Assembly (NCBI RefSeq): GCF_006980715.1
Contig: NZ_SBHN01000002.1
Span: 62,001 to 126,000, forward strand
DNA: 64,000 bases
Reading direction: 5' to 3'
Source of the DNA: Telmatospirillum sp. J64-1
GTDB taxonomy: Bacteria > Pseudomonadota > Alphaproteobacteria > Rhodospirillales > Magnetospirillaceae
Every line of letters starts with the position of its first letter. Position 1 is the stretch's first letter. Of this stretch, positions 1 to 8,412 are shown in pieces. Under the pieces are notes generated by a model. That model was not told where the DNA came from, searched no databases, and saw nothing but the letters and a program-made list of their open reading frames with translations. Both the position numbers and the translations under genes were made by a program.

Positions 1-194
1 CGGAAGAATTTGGGATCGCCCAGGGCCGGCACCGATACGGTCAGGGATTCATAGGAATCGCCTTCCTTATCGAGATAGGCGTGCGGCGGTTCCGACGGCA
101 ATTGAAAGATGCGCGAGACCACCCAGACGGCGCTCTGGAAATTGCCGGTCTTCTGGAAACGGTCGCCAATGGCGATTTTCTGTTTGTTGAACAC
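1..194 (-). CDS. conserved small hypothetical protein (3' end outside window)
   Basis: This is the first 64 codons of a minus-strand gene that runs off the left edge. The GTG start is preceded by a good ribosome-binding site (GGGAGGT, about 7 bases upstream). The peptide begins MFNKQKIAIGDRFQKTG and continues with VWVVSRIFQLPSEPPHAYL. It resembles the short (about 70-80 residue) soluble proteins of unknown function that alphaproteobacteria commonly carry, in which a hydrophobic VWVVSR strand follows an 'IGDRF' turn; that resemblance is from memory. It has no signal peptide or membrane segment. A transcription factor fold is not supported. The function is unknown. Confidence 0.6.
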   Translation of the reverse strand, partial: MFNKQKIAIGDRFQKTGNFQSAVWVVSRIFQLPSEPPHAYLDKEGDSYESLTVSVPALGDPKFF

Positions 195-359
195 GTCCAA
201 TACCTCCCACAGACAGGCTCTGGTCCGGTGGCAATGCACGCGAACGCGAGTACCAAATTTCGTGTCTCCCGCTCCATCGATCCATAACCGAGAAGGAGGG
301 AGGAGACACGAATTCGGTAGGGGGTGGTCCAACCTATGGGATTGCGGAAAGAGAGGGGA

Positions 360-809
360 TCACGGAAAAAGGCGGGTGCGCAAGGCTGCCAGACGTCCAA
401 CCGAGGCCGTCACATCGCCATGATAGCGGGTCAGGATATCCCGATCCTCGGCCCGCAGGTCCACCGTGTTCAGCGCATGGGCCATCTTGGCGGCGATCCG
501 CCCGTCGGCCCGTTCGCATTCCTCCAGCAGCGCCAGGCGCGGGTCGCGGGCAAAAGCTGCCCGGATGCGGGTCAGCAGCCGTTCGGCGGCCCCCAGATTG
601 GTGTCGCGGTCACGCGGCCTTTCGCCCATGCGGCGCACCTGGCGCTTCAGGACTTCCGCCATCTCCCGGCGCTGCATGGCCAATTCCGTGAAAAGGGCGG
701 ACATTTCGGCATCCTCGGTCGCCGCCGCAGCCTCTTCGTAATCCTCCCAGGCGTCGTTGCACAGCGAGATCAGTTGGTCCAGCGTCAGTTCAAGATCATC
801 GCGTAACAT
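360..809 (-). CDS. DUF2383-type four-helix-bundle protein
   Basis: The 149-residue protein is almost entirely helical. It starts with LELTLDQLISLCNDAWEDY and contains paired acidic helices (EDAEMSALFTELAMQRREMAEVL), which match the ferritin-like DUF2383 (PA2169) family. The biochemical role of that family is not established. The start is well supported: AAGGAGGTGA lies just upstream of the ATG. The first 14 bases overlap the end of the upstream lipid-kinase-like gene, so the ribosome-binding site lies inside that gene and translation is probably coupled. No catalytic residues can be named. Membership in the family is judged from the sequence pattern only. Confidence 0.72.
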   Translation of the reverse strand: MLRDDLELTLDQLISLCNDAWEDYEEAAAATEDAEMSALFTELAMQRREMAEVLKRQVRRMGERPRDRDTNLGAAERLLTRIRAAFARDPRLALLEECERADGRIAAKMAHALNTVDLRAEDRDILTRYHGDVTASVGRLAALRTRLFP

Positions 810-1722
810 CCGTCACCTCCTTGCGTCGCCGAGCCGCATAATCCGGCGCCACCAGGACGGGCAGCGCCGCCGGCACGACGCGGAAGCGTGCCGGGGTGGT
901 CGTGGTCAGTTCTCCATCGGTATTGACGGGCTGCGGATGCCTGGTGGTGATCGTGATCGCCTGGCCGCGCAGCATATGCACCCCCGAAGAATGGCCCTGG
1001 CGGCCGCTGCGCAAGGCAAGGGCCAAGGTAAAATAGCCCCACAGGCTGCGCGGCCGGATGGCATAGAGGTCGAGGCTGGCATCGTCGATACCGGCATCTT
1101 CCGATACCCTCATCCCGCCACCGTAATAGCAGCCGTTGCCCACGGCGATCTGCACCGCCTTCAGGCGCAGATGCATGTCGTCGCATGTGACCTCGGCTGT
1201 GAAGGGCCTGGCTTCGCGCAGGGCCTCCAATGCTTTGACCGGATAGCCCAATATCCCCCAGCGCCGTTTGACCGCCGGGTCCAGCTTGTTGGTCATATGC
1301 GCACTGATCCCGAGGCTCGCCACATTGAAATAATGCTTGCCGTTGACCCAGCCCAAATCCACCGCATAACTGACGCCATTTGCCAGGCTGTGGATGGCAT
1401 CCAGCGGATCTTGCGGCAGACCCAGGGTGCGGGCGAGGTCGTTTGCCGTTCCCAGAGGCAGCACGCCCAAGGGCTTCCGCACCTCCAGCAGGGCTTCGAT
1501 GGCGGTGTTCATCGTACCGTCGCCGCCCCCCAGGATGATCACATCGGCTTCCCCGCCATGCCGTCGCACCAGTTCGGGAATGCGGCCAGGGTCCTGCGGA
1601 CTTTGGAAGATCACGTCCCAGCCCGTTTCGCGCAGGGATGCGCGCGCCTCCGACATATCGGCATTGCCGTGTCGGCAGTGGGGATTGACGATCAGCAGGG
1701 CGGTCTTGCGGGGCACGATCAT
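796..1722 (-). CDS. YegS/diacylglycerol-kinase-family lipid kinase
   Basis: This protein is a DAGK_cat-type kinase of about 308 residues that would phosphorylate a lipid such as diacylglycerol or phosphatidylglycerol; the real substrate cannot be read from sequence. The N-terminal strand KTALLIVNP is followed by the nucleotide-binding GGGDGTMN at residues 65-72, then PLGTANDLARTLGLP and a C-terminal beta-rich domain ending NTDGEL, all typical of YegS proteins. The ATG at 1722 is preferred because family members begin close to the first strand, although a GTG at 1791 would add 23 residues and neither has a convincing ribosome-binding site. It is the first gene of a two-gene unit with the DUF2383 gene, which it overlaps. 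Confidence 0.85.
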   Translation of the reverse strand: MIVPRKTALLIVNPHCRHGNADMSEARASLRETGWDVIFQSPQDPGRIPELVRRHGGEADVIILGGGDGTMNTAIEALLEVRKPLGVLPLGTANDLARTLGLPQDPLDAIHSLANGVSYAVDLGWVNGKHYFNVASLGISAHMTNKLDPAVKRRWGILGYPVKALEALREARPFTAEVTCDDMHLRLKAVQIAVGNGCYYGGGMRVSEDAGIDDASLDLYAIRPRSLWGYFTLALALRSGRQGHSSGVHMLRGQAITITTRHPQPVNTDGELTTTTPARFRVVPAALPVLVAPDYAARRRKEVTDVTR

Positions 1723-1831
1723 CCATGGCGCAGAAGGAGCCGCATCGGCATCAGCGAAGGTGAGAACGCGCCAAGACCGCCTTTGTTCCACTCTCTCTGA
1801 GGAAGGGCGGAAGAAAGGAGAGAAGAGGGCG

Positions 1832-3280
1832 CTATTGCATCAACGCCATGCCGCCCAGCAGGCTTTTCAGCATGCGCAGCCGTCGGAAGGACTCCTTCAA
1901 GCGCCGTCTCGTGTCGCGGGGCAGGCGGCGGGGTTCGATCAGTGCCGAGGGGCGCTGGCCGTTCTCAAGATCGAGCAATTGCTGTTCCAGGATCAGGCGC
2001 ATCATCAAGTCCAGGATATCGGTCAGGTCCCGCAGGTCGTCCTGCTGCAGCTTCCCCTGGGCTGCCAGCATACCGAAGCGCTCCGCCGTGCCGGTGGCGG
2101 TAATGGCCGAACGCACCGCCTTGGCCCGGGCGGCGCTGACCAGGGGCAGCAGGCCGAACTTCTTGGCGTTCAGGCGACCGCGCTTGGTCGCGAACTGGCC
2201 GAAGAGACCCAGTGCGTTGTCCTGCCTGGAGGCATTGAAGGCGAGGAATTGCAGGAAGAATTCCGACTGACGTGCGGTGTCCAGGGCCAAGCCGCGCAAT
2301 TCCTCGGCCAACTGCCGATCGCCATGGACCGGCTGGAAATCGAAGAAGATGTCGATGTTCAGTACTTTCTGCTCGCTGGGGGCGAAGACCCAGCTGCGGA
2401 TTTCCCGCTGCCATTCGTCAAGGGAGCGGCGCCATTCCCGGTTCCTGGCCATCACGCCGCCATTGCAATAGGGCAGGCCGGCGGCATCGAGCATGTCGGC
2501 AACGCGCCGTCCCATCTCGGCGAACCACAGATCGTCGCGTTCGTTGCCCTGATGCACGATGGCATTATCCTGGTCGAAGGCCAGCAGGCTCTCCCCCCGG
2601 CCGCCCGATCCCAGCACCAGCAGGGCCCAGCGGGCAGGGGCGGGGCCCCAGCCATCCTCGGTCATGCTCCGTTCGGAAAGCTGCGCCGCCCGTGCCGTCA
2701 GGTCGCGCACCACTCCGGAAATCACGGCAGCGACATTGCGCGCCGACACGCCTTCGGCCAGAAGCCCCCGGGCGACGCGGGGCAGGGTGGCGCGGGCCTG
2801 GGCCAGTTCCTCCACCCGATCGGCTTCCTGGATGGAATCGCCGATGGCCAGGGCTTCGCTGGAGCGTATCTTCAGCAAGGCCCGCCCCGTCACCATGCCC
2901 AGCGGGCGGTTCTCGTCGTCCACCACCACCAGATGGCGCAGGCCCAGCCGCGTCATGCGGCCCAGGGCGACGAATAGGAAGGCATCGGCGGGAACGCTGT
3001 GGACCGGGAAGGACATGATCTCGCCCAGCGGCAGGTCCAGGGCCGCCACCCCCTTGCGCGAGACCAGCCCCAGCAGGTCGCGTTCGGTGAGGATGCCCGC
3101 GCAGCGTCCTTGCCCGTCGGTGACCACCAGCGAGGAGACCCCTTCGGCATACATGCGCTTGCAAGCCTGCTGGAGCGTCATCGCCGCATTGCCGGTCACG
3201 GCGGGACTTGCCATCACGTCTGCCAGGCGATGGCGATAGGCGAAGCTGTCGATACGCGAAAGCGGGGCGGAGTCGATCAT
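1832..3280 (-). CDS. CBS-pair / DUF294 nucleotidyltransferase-like protein
   Basis: The 482-residue protein has two CBS repeats (about residues 20-75 and 85-138). These are followed by a DUF294 nucleotidyltransferase-like domain with GSGGRGE at 224-230 and DQDN at 236-239, the pattern seen in the GlnD family of uridylyltransferases. A helical DUF294 C-terminal domain completes it. CBS pairs usually bind adenine nucleotides, so it is probably a signalling or protein-modifying enzyme, but no substrate is known for the family. The ATG at 3280 is chosen because GGAGGGG precedes it; a longer frame exists to 3346. It stands alone, divergent from uppP. The DnaQ-like exonuclease and symporter genes that often accompany such proteins are not visible here. 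Confidence 0.8.
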   Translation of the reverse strand: MIDSAPLSRIDSFAYRHRLADVMASPAVTGNAAMTLQQACKRMYAEGVSSLVVTDGQGRCAGILTERDLLGLVSRKGVAALDLPLGEIMSFPVHSVPADAFLFVALGRMTRLGLRHLVVVDDENRPLGMVTGRALLKIRSSEALAIGDSIQEADRVEELAQARATLPRVARGLLAEGVSARNVAAVISGVVRDLTARAAQLSERSMTEDGWGPAPARWALLVLGSGGRGESLLAFDQDNAIVHQGNERDDLWFAEMGRRVADMLDAAGLPYCNGGVMARNREWRRSLDEWQREIRSWVFAPSEQKVLNIDIFFDFQPVHGDRQLAEELRGLALDTARQSEFFLQFLAFNASRQDNALGLFGQFATKRGRLNAKKFGLLPLVSAARAKAVRSAITATGTAERFGMLAAQGKLQQDDLRDLTDILDLMMRLILEQQLLDLENGQRPSALIEPRRLPRDTRRRLKESFRRLRMLKSLLGGMALMQ

Positions 3281-3373
3281 CGCGGGCAAGTCCCCTCCGG
3301 AAAGATGGACATGCCCCAGGTTCCGCCGAGAGGCGGCGGGCGGCAAGAAGATTCACACAGATCTCGCGGACGG

Positions 3374-3402
3374 TTGCCTTTGGCCAAGGGGCAAAGCATG
3401 AT
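3374..3402 (+). promoter_or_regulatory. candidate sigma-70 promoter of uppP
   Basis: TTGCCT and CATGAT are separated by 17 bases, 42 bases before the uppP start. The spacer holds an inverted repeat around TTGGCCAA that could be an operator. Match quality is moderate, four of six bases in each box. Confidence 0.35.
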
Positions 3403-3443
3403 GCTGCGCCACTACTCCTCCCGCCTGCCCTGGATTGCCCTCA

Positions 3444-4250
3444 ATGGACATCATCCTGCTTCAAGCCATCCTTCTCGGCATCGTCGAGGGGCTGACGGAG
3501 TTCATCCCGGTTTCCTCGACAGGGCATCTGATCCTGCTGATCGACCTGATCGGTTTCCAGGGCCCGGCGGGGCAGGTGTTCGAGATCGTCATCCAGCTCG
3601 GGGCGATCCTGGCGGTCTGCTGGCTCTATCGCGAGCGGCTGGTGCGGACGGTGGTCCATATTCCCACCGATCCGGCGGCGCGAAACTTCATCCGCAATAT
3701 CGTCGTGGCCTTCCTGCCCGCTGCCGTGCTGGGGGCGCTGTTGCACGACTTCATCAAGACCGTGCTGTTCTCGCCCTATGTGGTGTCCGTCGCCCTGATC
3801 TTGGGCGGGGTCGCCATCATCCTCATCGAGAAGACGGTCAAGGAGCCGCGCCACCACGAGATCGAGAAATTCTCCTTCGGCCTGGCATTGAGGATCGGCC
3901 TCGCCCAGGCCTTGGCCATGATTCCCGGCGTTTCCCGTTCCGGCGCCACCATCATGGGATCGCTGCTGATGCGGGTGGACCGCAAGGCGGCCACGGAATT
4001 CTCCTTCTTCCTCGCCATTCCCACCATGCTCGGCGCGACCGTCTACGATCTTTACAAGAACTGGGCGGTCCTGGACGTCGAGAACGCGATGGTGATCGCC
4101 GTCGGCTTCCTGTCGGCCTTCGCGGCGGCCTTCGTCGTGGTGCGGGCGGCGGTGGCCTTCATCAGTCAGCACGGCTTCATTCCCTTCGCCATTTACCGCA
4201 TCTTCATCGGCGTCGTGATGCTGGCGCTGCTGCTTTCGCAAGGAAGTTGA
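3444..4250 (+). CDS. uppP: undecaprenyl-diphosphatase UppP (BacA family)
   Basis: This integral membrane phosphatase converts undecaprenyl diphosphate to the monophosphate, recycling the lipid carrier for peptidoglycan and other cell-wall polymers. The 268-residue protein has the family signatures EGLTEFIPVSSTGHL (residues 15-29) and PGVSRSGATI (161-170), which together form the active site on the periplasmic side, spread over about seven or eight hydrophobic helices. The ATG at 3444 gives the usual N-terminus; an in-frame TTG lies 9 bases upstream. The gene is divergent from the CBS/DUF294 gene and is followed after 46 bases by a small membrane protein gene. Confidence 0.96.
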   Translation: MDIILLQAILLGIVEGLTEFIPVSSTGHLILLIDLIGFQGPAGQVFEIVIQLGAILAVCWLYRERLVRTVVHIPTDPAARNFIRNIVVAFLPAAVLGALLHDFIKTVLFSPYVVSVALILGGVAIILIEKTVKEPRHHEIEKFSFGLALRIGLAQALAMIPGVSRSGATIMGSLLMRVDRKAATEFSFFLAIPTMLGATVYDLYKNWAVLDVENAMVIAVGFLSAFAAAFVVVRAAVAFISQHGFIPFAIYRIFIGVVMLALLLSQGS

Positions 4251-4296
4251 CTTCGGCCCGGTTGCACCCCGGCCGGACCTTACCCACATGGAGACA

Positions 4297-4497
4297 ATGA
4301 GCATCCTCAACATCCTCCTCGGGCTGGCTCTTGCCGCGTTGGTCGCGATCCTCTTCACGGGGATCGCGGCCTTCGCGCGTGGGGGCGAGTTCCACCGCCG
4401 TCACGGCAACCGCATGATGAATCTGCGTGTCGCCACCCAGGGACTTGTCCTGCTGATCCTGGTCCTGATCATCCTGACCAAAAGCCTGGGCAGCTGA
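4297..4497 (+). CDS. twin transmembrane protein, HIG1-like
   Basis: This 66-residue protein consists of two hydrophobic helices (ILNILLGLALAALVAILFTG and GLVLLILVLIILTK). A short basic loop containing RRHGNRMMNLRV connects them. That layout matches the HIG_1_N (hypoxia-induced protein conserved region) family, common in alphaproteobacteria and related to respiratory supercomplex factors in mitochondria. A role in respiratory complex assembly is inference from the family. The start at 4297 follows GGAG five bases upstream; an ATG nine bases earlier is possible. It may be co-transcribed with uppP. Confidence 0.8.
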   Translation: MSILNILLGLALAALVAILFTGIAAFARGGEFHRRHGNRMMNLRVATQGLVLLILVLIILTKSLGS

Positions 4498-4626
4498 CGT
4501 CCTTCTCTTCCCGCGGCATAGCGCGTTCTGGTTGTTGCAAAGCATACCCGGGCAGGACATGCTCAGATGCTGCCCTGGCTTTTCGGGCTAGGCGGCCACT
4601 GGAAAAAGCCAATGTGGGAGAGAAAC

Positions 4627-6276
4627 ATGGGCGTGTCGCAAGTCGCCACAAACCCTTACGAGATGCTCGACAAGAATGAGGCGAATTACCAGCCGCTGAC
4701 GCCGCTGACCTATATCGAGCGGGCTGCTTCGGTCTTTCCGGACCGCTTGGCCGTCTTGCATGGCGACGAACGCTATACCTGGAAACAGACCTACGAGCGC
4801 TGCCGCCGCTTGGCCTCGGCCCTGGCGAAGCGCGGCATCGGCAAGGGCGACACCGTCGCTATCCTGGCGCCCAACGTGCCCGCCCATTTCGAGGCCCATT
4901 TCGGCATTCCCATGACCGGCGGCGTGATCAACGCCATCAATATCCGCCTGGACGCCGAATCCGTGGCTTTCATCCTGCAGCATGGCGAAGCCAAGGTCCT
5001 GATCACCGACCGGGAATTCTCCGACGTGGTCAAGAAGGCCCTGCATTTGCTGCCCAAGCGGCCGCTGGTGATCGACATCGACGATCCCCAGGCGCGCGAC
5101 GGCGAATTGCTGGGCGAGATGACCTACGAGCAATTCCTGGAAACCGGCGATCCCGACTATGCCTGGACGCGGCCCGAGGATGAATGGCAAGCCATCGCGC
5201 TGAACTATACCTCGGGCACCACCGGCAATCCCAAGGGCGTGGTCTATCATCACCGGGGCGCCGCCCTGAATGCGGTGGGCAACGTGGTGACCTGGGGCAT
5301 GGGCCATCATCCGGTCTATCTGTGGACCCTGCCCATGTTCCACTGCAACGGCTGGTGCTTCCCCTGGACCATCACCGCCATGGCCGGTACCCATGTCTGC
5401 CTGCGGCGCGTCGAGGCGGGGCGGATCTTCGAATTGATCCATTCGACTGGCGTGACCCATATGTGCGGTGCGCCGATCGTGTTGAACATGCTGATCAACG
5501 CCAAGCCGGACGAGAAGAAGCTGCCGCTGCCCCAGACCGTGAACGTCATGACCGCCGGGGCCGCGCCGCCCGCCGCGGTGCTCGACAATATCGAAAAGAT
5601 GGGCTTCAAGGTGGTGCATGTTTACGGCCTGACCGAAACCTATGGTCCCGCCGCCGTCTGTGCCTGGCATGACGAGTGGAACGAGTTGCCGCGCGAGGAA
5701 CAGGCTATCCTGAAGGCCCGTCAGGGCGTGCGTTACACCTTGCAGGACGGGCTGATGGTCGCCGATGCCCTGACCCTGGCGCCGGTGCCCGCCGACGGCA
5801 AGACCATCGGCGAGGTGTTCTTCCGCGGCAATATCGTGATGAAGGGCTATCTCAAGAATCCGACCGCCACCAGCGAGGCCTTCGCCGGCGGCTGGTTCCA
5901 TACCGGCGATCTGGGCGTGATGCATCCCAACGGCTATATCGAGCTGAAGGATCGTTCCAAGGACATCATCATCTCGGGCGGCGAGAACATCTCGACCATC
6001 GAGGTCGAGGGCGTGCTTTACCAGCATCCGGCGGTGCTGGAGGCGGCCGTGGTGGCCCGCCCCGACGAGAAATGGGGCGAGACCCCTTGTGCCTTCATCA
6101 CCTTGAAGGAAGGCCACAAGGTCAGCGAGGCGGACATCATCGCCTTCTGCCGCAGCCATCTGGCCCATTTCAAATGTCCGCGGACGGTGGTGTTCAGCGA
6201 TCTGCCGAAGACCTCGACCGGCAAGATCCAGAAATTCGTCCTGCGCGACCGCGCGCGCGCCCTCAACGAGGAATAG
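4627..6276 (+). CDS. acyl-CoA synthetase (AMP-forming, fatty-acid type)
   Basis: The 549-residue enzyme belongs to the ANL superfamily and should activate a carboxylic acid, probably a fatty acid, via an acyl-adenylate to the CoA thioester in the cytoplasm. Visible motifs are the P-loop-like YTSGTTGNPKG at residues 194-204, the YGLTETYG motif, the hinge region FHTGDLGVMHPNGYIE, KDIIISGGENIS, and the C-terminal lysine in PKTSTGKIQK that performs adenylation. The ATG at 4627 is chosen because GGGAGAGAAAC directly precedes it; an upstream in-frame start would add 20 poorly conserved residues. Chain-length preference cannot be told. The gene ends just before a strong bidirectional terminator. Confidence 0.93.
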   Translation: MGVSQVATNPYEMLDKNEANYQPLTPLTYIERAASVFPDRLAVLHGDERYTWKQTYERCRRLASALAKRGIGKGDTVAILAPNVPAHFEAHFGIPMTGGVINAINIRLDAESVAFILQHGEAKVLITDREFSDVVKKALHLLPKRPLVIDIDDPQARDGELLGEMTYEQFLETGDPDYAWTRPEDEWQAIALNYTSGTTGNPKGVVYHHRGAALNAVGNVVTWGMGHHPVYLWTLPMFHCNGWCFPWTITAMAGTHVCLRRVEAGRIFELIHSTGVTHMCGAPIVLNMLINAKPDEKKLPLPQTVNVMTAGAAPPAAVLDNIEKMGFKVVHVYGLTETYGPAAVCAWHDEWNELPREEQAILKARQGVRYTLQDGLMVADALTLAPVPADGKTIGEVFFRGNIVMKGYLKNPTATSEAFAGGWFHTGDLGVMHPNGYIELKDRSKDIIISGGENISTIEVEGVLYQHPAVLEAAVVARPDEKWGETPCAFITLKEGHKVSEADIIAFCRSHLAHFKCPRTVVFSDLPKTSTGKIQKFVLRDRARALNEE

Positions 6277-6298
6277 GGCAGGGCGGCATCAAGGAAAA

Positions 6299-6335
6299 GG
6301 GGCCGGAGCATTGCGCTCCGGCCCCTCTTTCTGTT
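6299..6335. terminator. strong terminator between convergent genes
   Basis: GGGGCCGGAGC pairs perfectly with GCTCCGGCCCC around a 5-base loop, followed by a T-rich tract on the plus strand and preceded by an A-rich tract. It can therefore serve the acyl-CoA synthetase gene and possibly bamE on the other strand. Confidence 0.9.
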
Positions 6336-6354
6336 TCTCGCGGGGAAAGGATTT

Positions 6355-6816
6355 TCAGCGGCCGGTGCCCGGCTCGCTGCTGCCCTCGAACCGTCCCACA
6401 TTGCCCAGAAGCTGCTGCAGAATGGTGATGTCCTGACCAGCGGTATGGGTCTCGCGGCCGACCAGCCTGACCTCGCGGCCGTCATCCAGGCCGTAGGTGC
6501 GGACGTCGCTGACGATGCCGTTCTCGTTGAAGTCGATCGCCACGACCTGGCGTTCGAGTTCCTTTTCGCCGAAGGGCTCGCGCAGGACCTTGCTGGTAAT
6601 GTAGTACCAGGTCTCGTCGCCGAAGGCCGAGCGGCTGGAGGGCGATCCCAGCATGTCGGCGATATCGTCCCGGTTGAGCCGCCCGGGCTGCACCAGGGCC
6701 AGCTGATCCGGATCGGGCAAGGCGCCGCGCGTCTCGATGGTCGGGCTGCAGGCGCCGAGGGTCGCCGCCATGGTGACGGCGAGCAGGAGAGGGCGGAAAA
6801 CCATGTGTCTGCTCAT
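6355..6816 (-). CDS. bamE: outer-membrane assembly lipoprotein BamE (SmpA/OmlA)
   Basis: This is a lipoprotein of about 153 residues with signal sequence FRPLLLAVTMAATLGAC and lipobox LGAC (Cys about residue 23). The mature part has the SmpA/OmlA features RLNRDDIADMLGSPSSRSAFGDETWYYI and a following beta strand set. BamE is an accessory part of the Bam complex, which folds beta-barrel proteins into the outer membrane. The start at 6816 is preferred because a longer frame would place the signal sequence internally; the ATG at 6804 is an alternative. It diverges from the cytochrome c chaperone gene, an arrangement common in alphaproteobacteria. Confidence 0.92.
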   Translation of the reverse strand: MSRHMVFRPLLLAVTMAATLGACSPTIETRGALPDPDQLALVQPGRLNRDDIADMLGSPSSRSAFGDETWYYITSKVLREPFGEKELERQVVAIDFNENGIVSDVRTYGLDDGREVRLVGRETHTAGQDITILQQLLGNVGRFEGSSEPGTGR

Positions 6817-6855
6817 GCGGAGAAAACTTCCAGCGCTGTCACGCGGGTCGGCGGG

Positions 6856-6885
6856 TTGACGAATGACCGGCCTCGCGCAGATAGT
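6856..6885 (+). promoter_or_regulatory. possible promoter for the chaperone-DUF177 unit
   Basis: TTGACG is followed after 18 bases by GATAGT in the divergent space between bamE and the chaperone gene, leaving about 80 bases of leader. Only the -35 box is strong. Confidence 0.3.
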
Positions 6886-6970
6886 GGGCCCAACATGCAA
6901 CCCGCGTGAACCCCTTGTCAACGCCTGCGCAGTGCCGATGCCTGCAATAGGCCCTGGTAGCAGAAACGAG

Positions 6971-7558
6971 ATGCCCTTTTTTCGCCTGTTCAAACGGCCC
7001 CGCTTTGAAAACGAGGCCCATGATCTTTATGCCAGCCTGGTCGGCCAGTCGCGCCTTCCCATCTTCTATACCGAATATGGCGTGGAAGACACCGTGGACG
7101 GCCGCTTCGACCTGCTCGCCATCCACGCTTTCCTGGTGATGCGCCGCCTCAAGATCGCGGCCGCGGCAGGGACTCCCGATGCGGCGGACTTGTCTCAGGC
7201 CCTCTTCGATCTCATGTTTGCGGATATGGACGTCAACCTGCGCGAAATGGGCGTGGGGGATATGGGTGTCAGTACCCGCGTCAAGAAAATGGCCCAGGCA
7301 TTCTATGGCCGCGTCGCCGCCTATGAAGCCGGGCTGGAGAGCGAGATCACGGAAGAAGACGGCGACAGCCTGCAAAAGGCTCTGCGGCGCAATCTCTACC
7401 GCAAGATGGACGTGACCGATGATGCCGTGGCGGCCATGGCCGCCTATATGCGTCGGCAGGACAAGTTTCTGGCCGGTCAAACGGCCGAAGACCTGATGGC
7501 GGGGCGCGTGACCTTCACGGCGCCCGAAGCCGTGGAAGGAGGAGGCAACCAGGCATGA
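6971..7558 (+). CDS. ubiquinol-cytochrome c chaperone family protein
   Basis: The 195-residue protein matches the Ubiq_cyt_C_chap (CBP3/UQCC1) family. In mitochondria the family assists assembly of the cytochrome bc1 complex; the bacterial role is inferred from that. Recognisable stretches are FYTEYGVEDTVDGRFDLLAIHAFLV, the DMDVNLREMGVGDMGVSTRVKKM motif and AFYGRVAAYEAGL. The ATG at 6971 gives the expected N-terminus (MPFFRLFKR). The last 4 bases overlap the start of the DUF177 gene, so the two are translationally coupled. Confidence 0.9.
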   Translation: MPFFRLFKRPRFENEAHDLYASLVGQSRLPIFYTEYGVEDTVDGRFDLLAIHAFLVMRRLKIAAAAGTPDAADLSQALFDLMFADMDVNLREMGVGDMGVSTRVKKMAQAFYGRVAAYEAGLESEITEEDGDSLQKALRRNLYRKMDVTDDAVAAMAAYMRRQDKFLAGQTAEDLMAGRVTFTAPEAVEGGGNQA

Positions 7559-8103
7559 CGGGGCCGAACGAAATCCAGCCGGAATTCTCCCGCCCGGTGG
7601 CGGCCGAGCGGCTGCCCGCCTCCGGGACCGTCGTGGAACTGGAGGCCAACGAGGAAGAGCGCGCCGCTCTTGCCCGCCGCTTCGATCTGCTGAGCCTGGA
7701 CAGCCTGACGGCGACTATCAGCCTCAAGCCCATGGGCGGAAGCTCGCTCCTGCGCCTGCGCGGCACCTTCCGGGCCGAGGTGGTCCAGGCTTGCGTCGTG
7801 ACCCTCGAGCCGGTGCCGTCCACCATCGAGGACGAATTCGAAATGACCTTCGCGCCGGAACAGCAGGAGGAGAGGGGCGACATCGAAGTCTTCGTCGATG
7901 CCGAAGATCCGCCGGACCCCATCGTCAACGGCAAGATCGACATCGGCGAGGCCGTGGCCGAGCACCTTTCCCTGGCGCTCGATCCGTTCCCCCGGGCCCC
8001 CGGCGCGGAATTTCCTGAAACCGCCGAACAGGCAGGCGAGGAGGTCGAAGAAAAGCGAAATCCATTCGCCGCACTCGAGGCGTTACGAAAAAAAGAACGT
8101 TAA
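7555..8103 (+). CDS. YceD/DUF177 family protein
   Basis: The 182-residue protein is of the DUF177 (YceD) family that precedes rpmF in most bacteria. The core GTFRAEVVQACVVTLEPVPSTIEDEFE is the recognisable signature, and the C-terminus is acidic (EQAGEEVEEKRNPFAAL). YceD has been linked to 23S rRNA and ribosome accumulation in other organisms; that is family knowledge, not visible here. It starts with ATGA overlap to the chaperone gene and lies 84 bases before rpmF. Confidence 0.9.
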   Translation: MTGPNEIQPEFSRPVAAERLPASGTVVELEANEEERAALARRFDLLSLDSLTATISLKPMGGSSLLRLRGTFRAEVVQACVVTLEPVPSTIEDEFEMTFAPEQQEERGDIEVFVDAEDPPDPIVNGKIDIGEAVAEHLSLALDPFPRAPGAEFPETAEQAGEEVEEKRNPFAALEALRKKER

Positions 8104-8117
8104 GCAAGGCATTCGGC

Positions 8118-8144
8118 TTGCCCCCGCGAACATTTTTCGATAAT
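8118..8144 (+). promoter_or_regulatory. possible promoter upstream of rpmF
   Basis: TTGCCC and GATAAT are 15 bases apart, in an AT-rich pocket 44 bases before rpmF. The -10 box is good and the spacing is short. Confidence 0.3.
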
Positions 8145-8187
8145 AAACCTGCCTTTCCGAATTTGCCCCGCAACGGGAGTTGGTAAA

Positions 8188-8382
8188 ATGGCCGTCCCTA
8201 AGAAGAAAACCTCGAAGTCCCGCCGTAACATGCGTCGTGCTCATGACGCGCTGCCGGCCTCGTCCTACCAAGAGTGCAAGAATTGCGGTGAAATGACCCG
8301 CCCGCATCACGTCTGCGGTTCTTGCGGTCATTATGATGGCCGTGAGGTCGTTTCCTCCGAAACGGTCGAAGCTGCTGCGTAA
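8188..8382 (+). CDS. rpmF: 50S ribosomal protein L32
   Basis: This 64-residue protein of the large ribosomal subunit begins [20 protein letters not shown], the universal L32 N-terminus. It has a zinc-ribbon type set of four cysteines (CKNCG and CGSCG). GGGAGTTGGTAAA precedes the ATG. It lies in the conserved order DUF177-rpmF-plsX-fabH, which links ribosome and membrane lipid synthesis. Confidence 0.98.
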   Translation: MAVPKKKTSKSRRNMRRAHDALPASSYQECKNCGEMTRPHHVCGSCGHYDGREVVSSETVEAAA

Positions 8383-8412
8383 CGGTCGGGTTCAAGCCGC
8401 GAAGGTGACACC

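Noticed and set aside
4588-6168. A 526-codon frame on the minus strand opposite the acyl-CoA synthetase
   Set aside because: The composition is typical of antisense frames in high-GC DNA, and the opposite strand encodes a complete, motif-rich enzyme.
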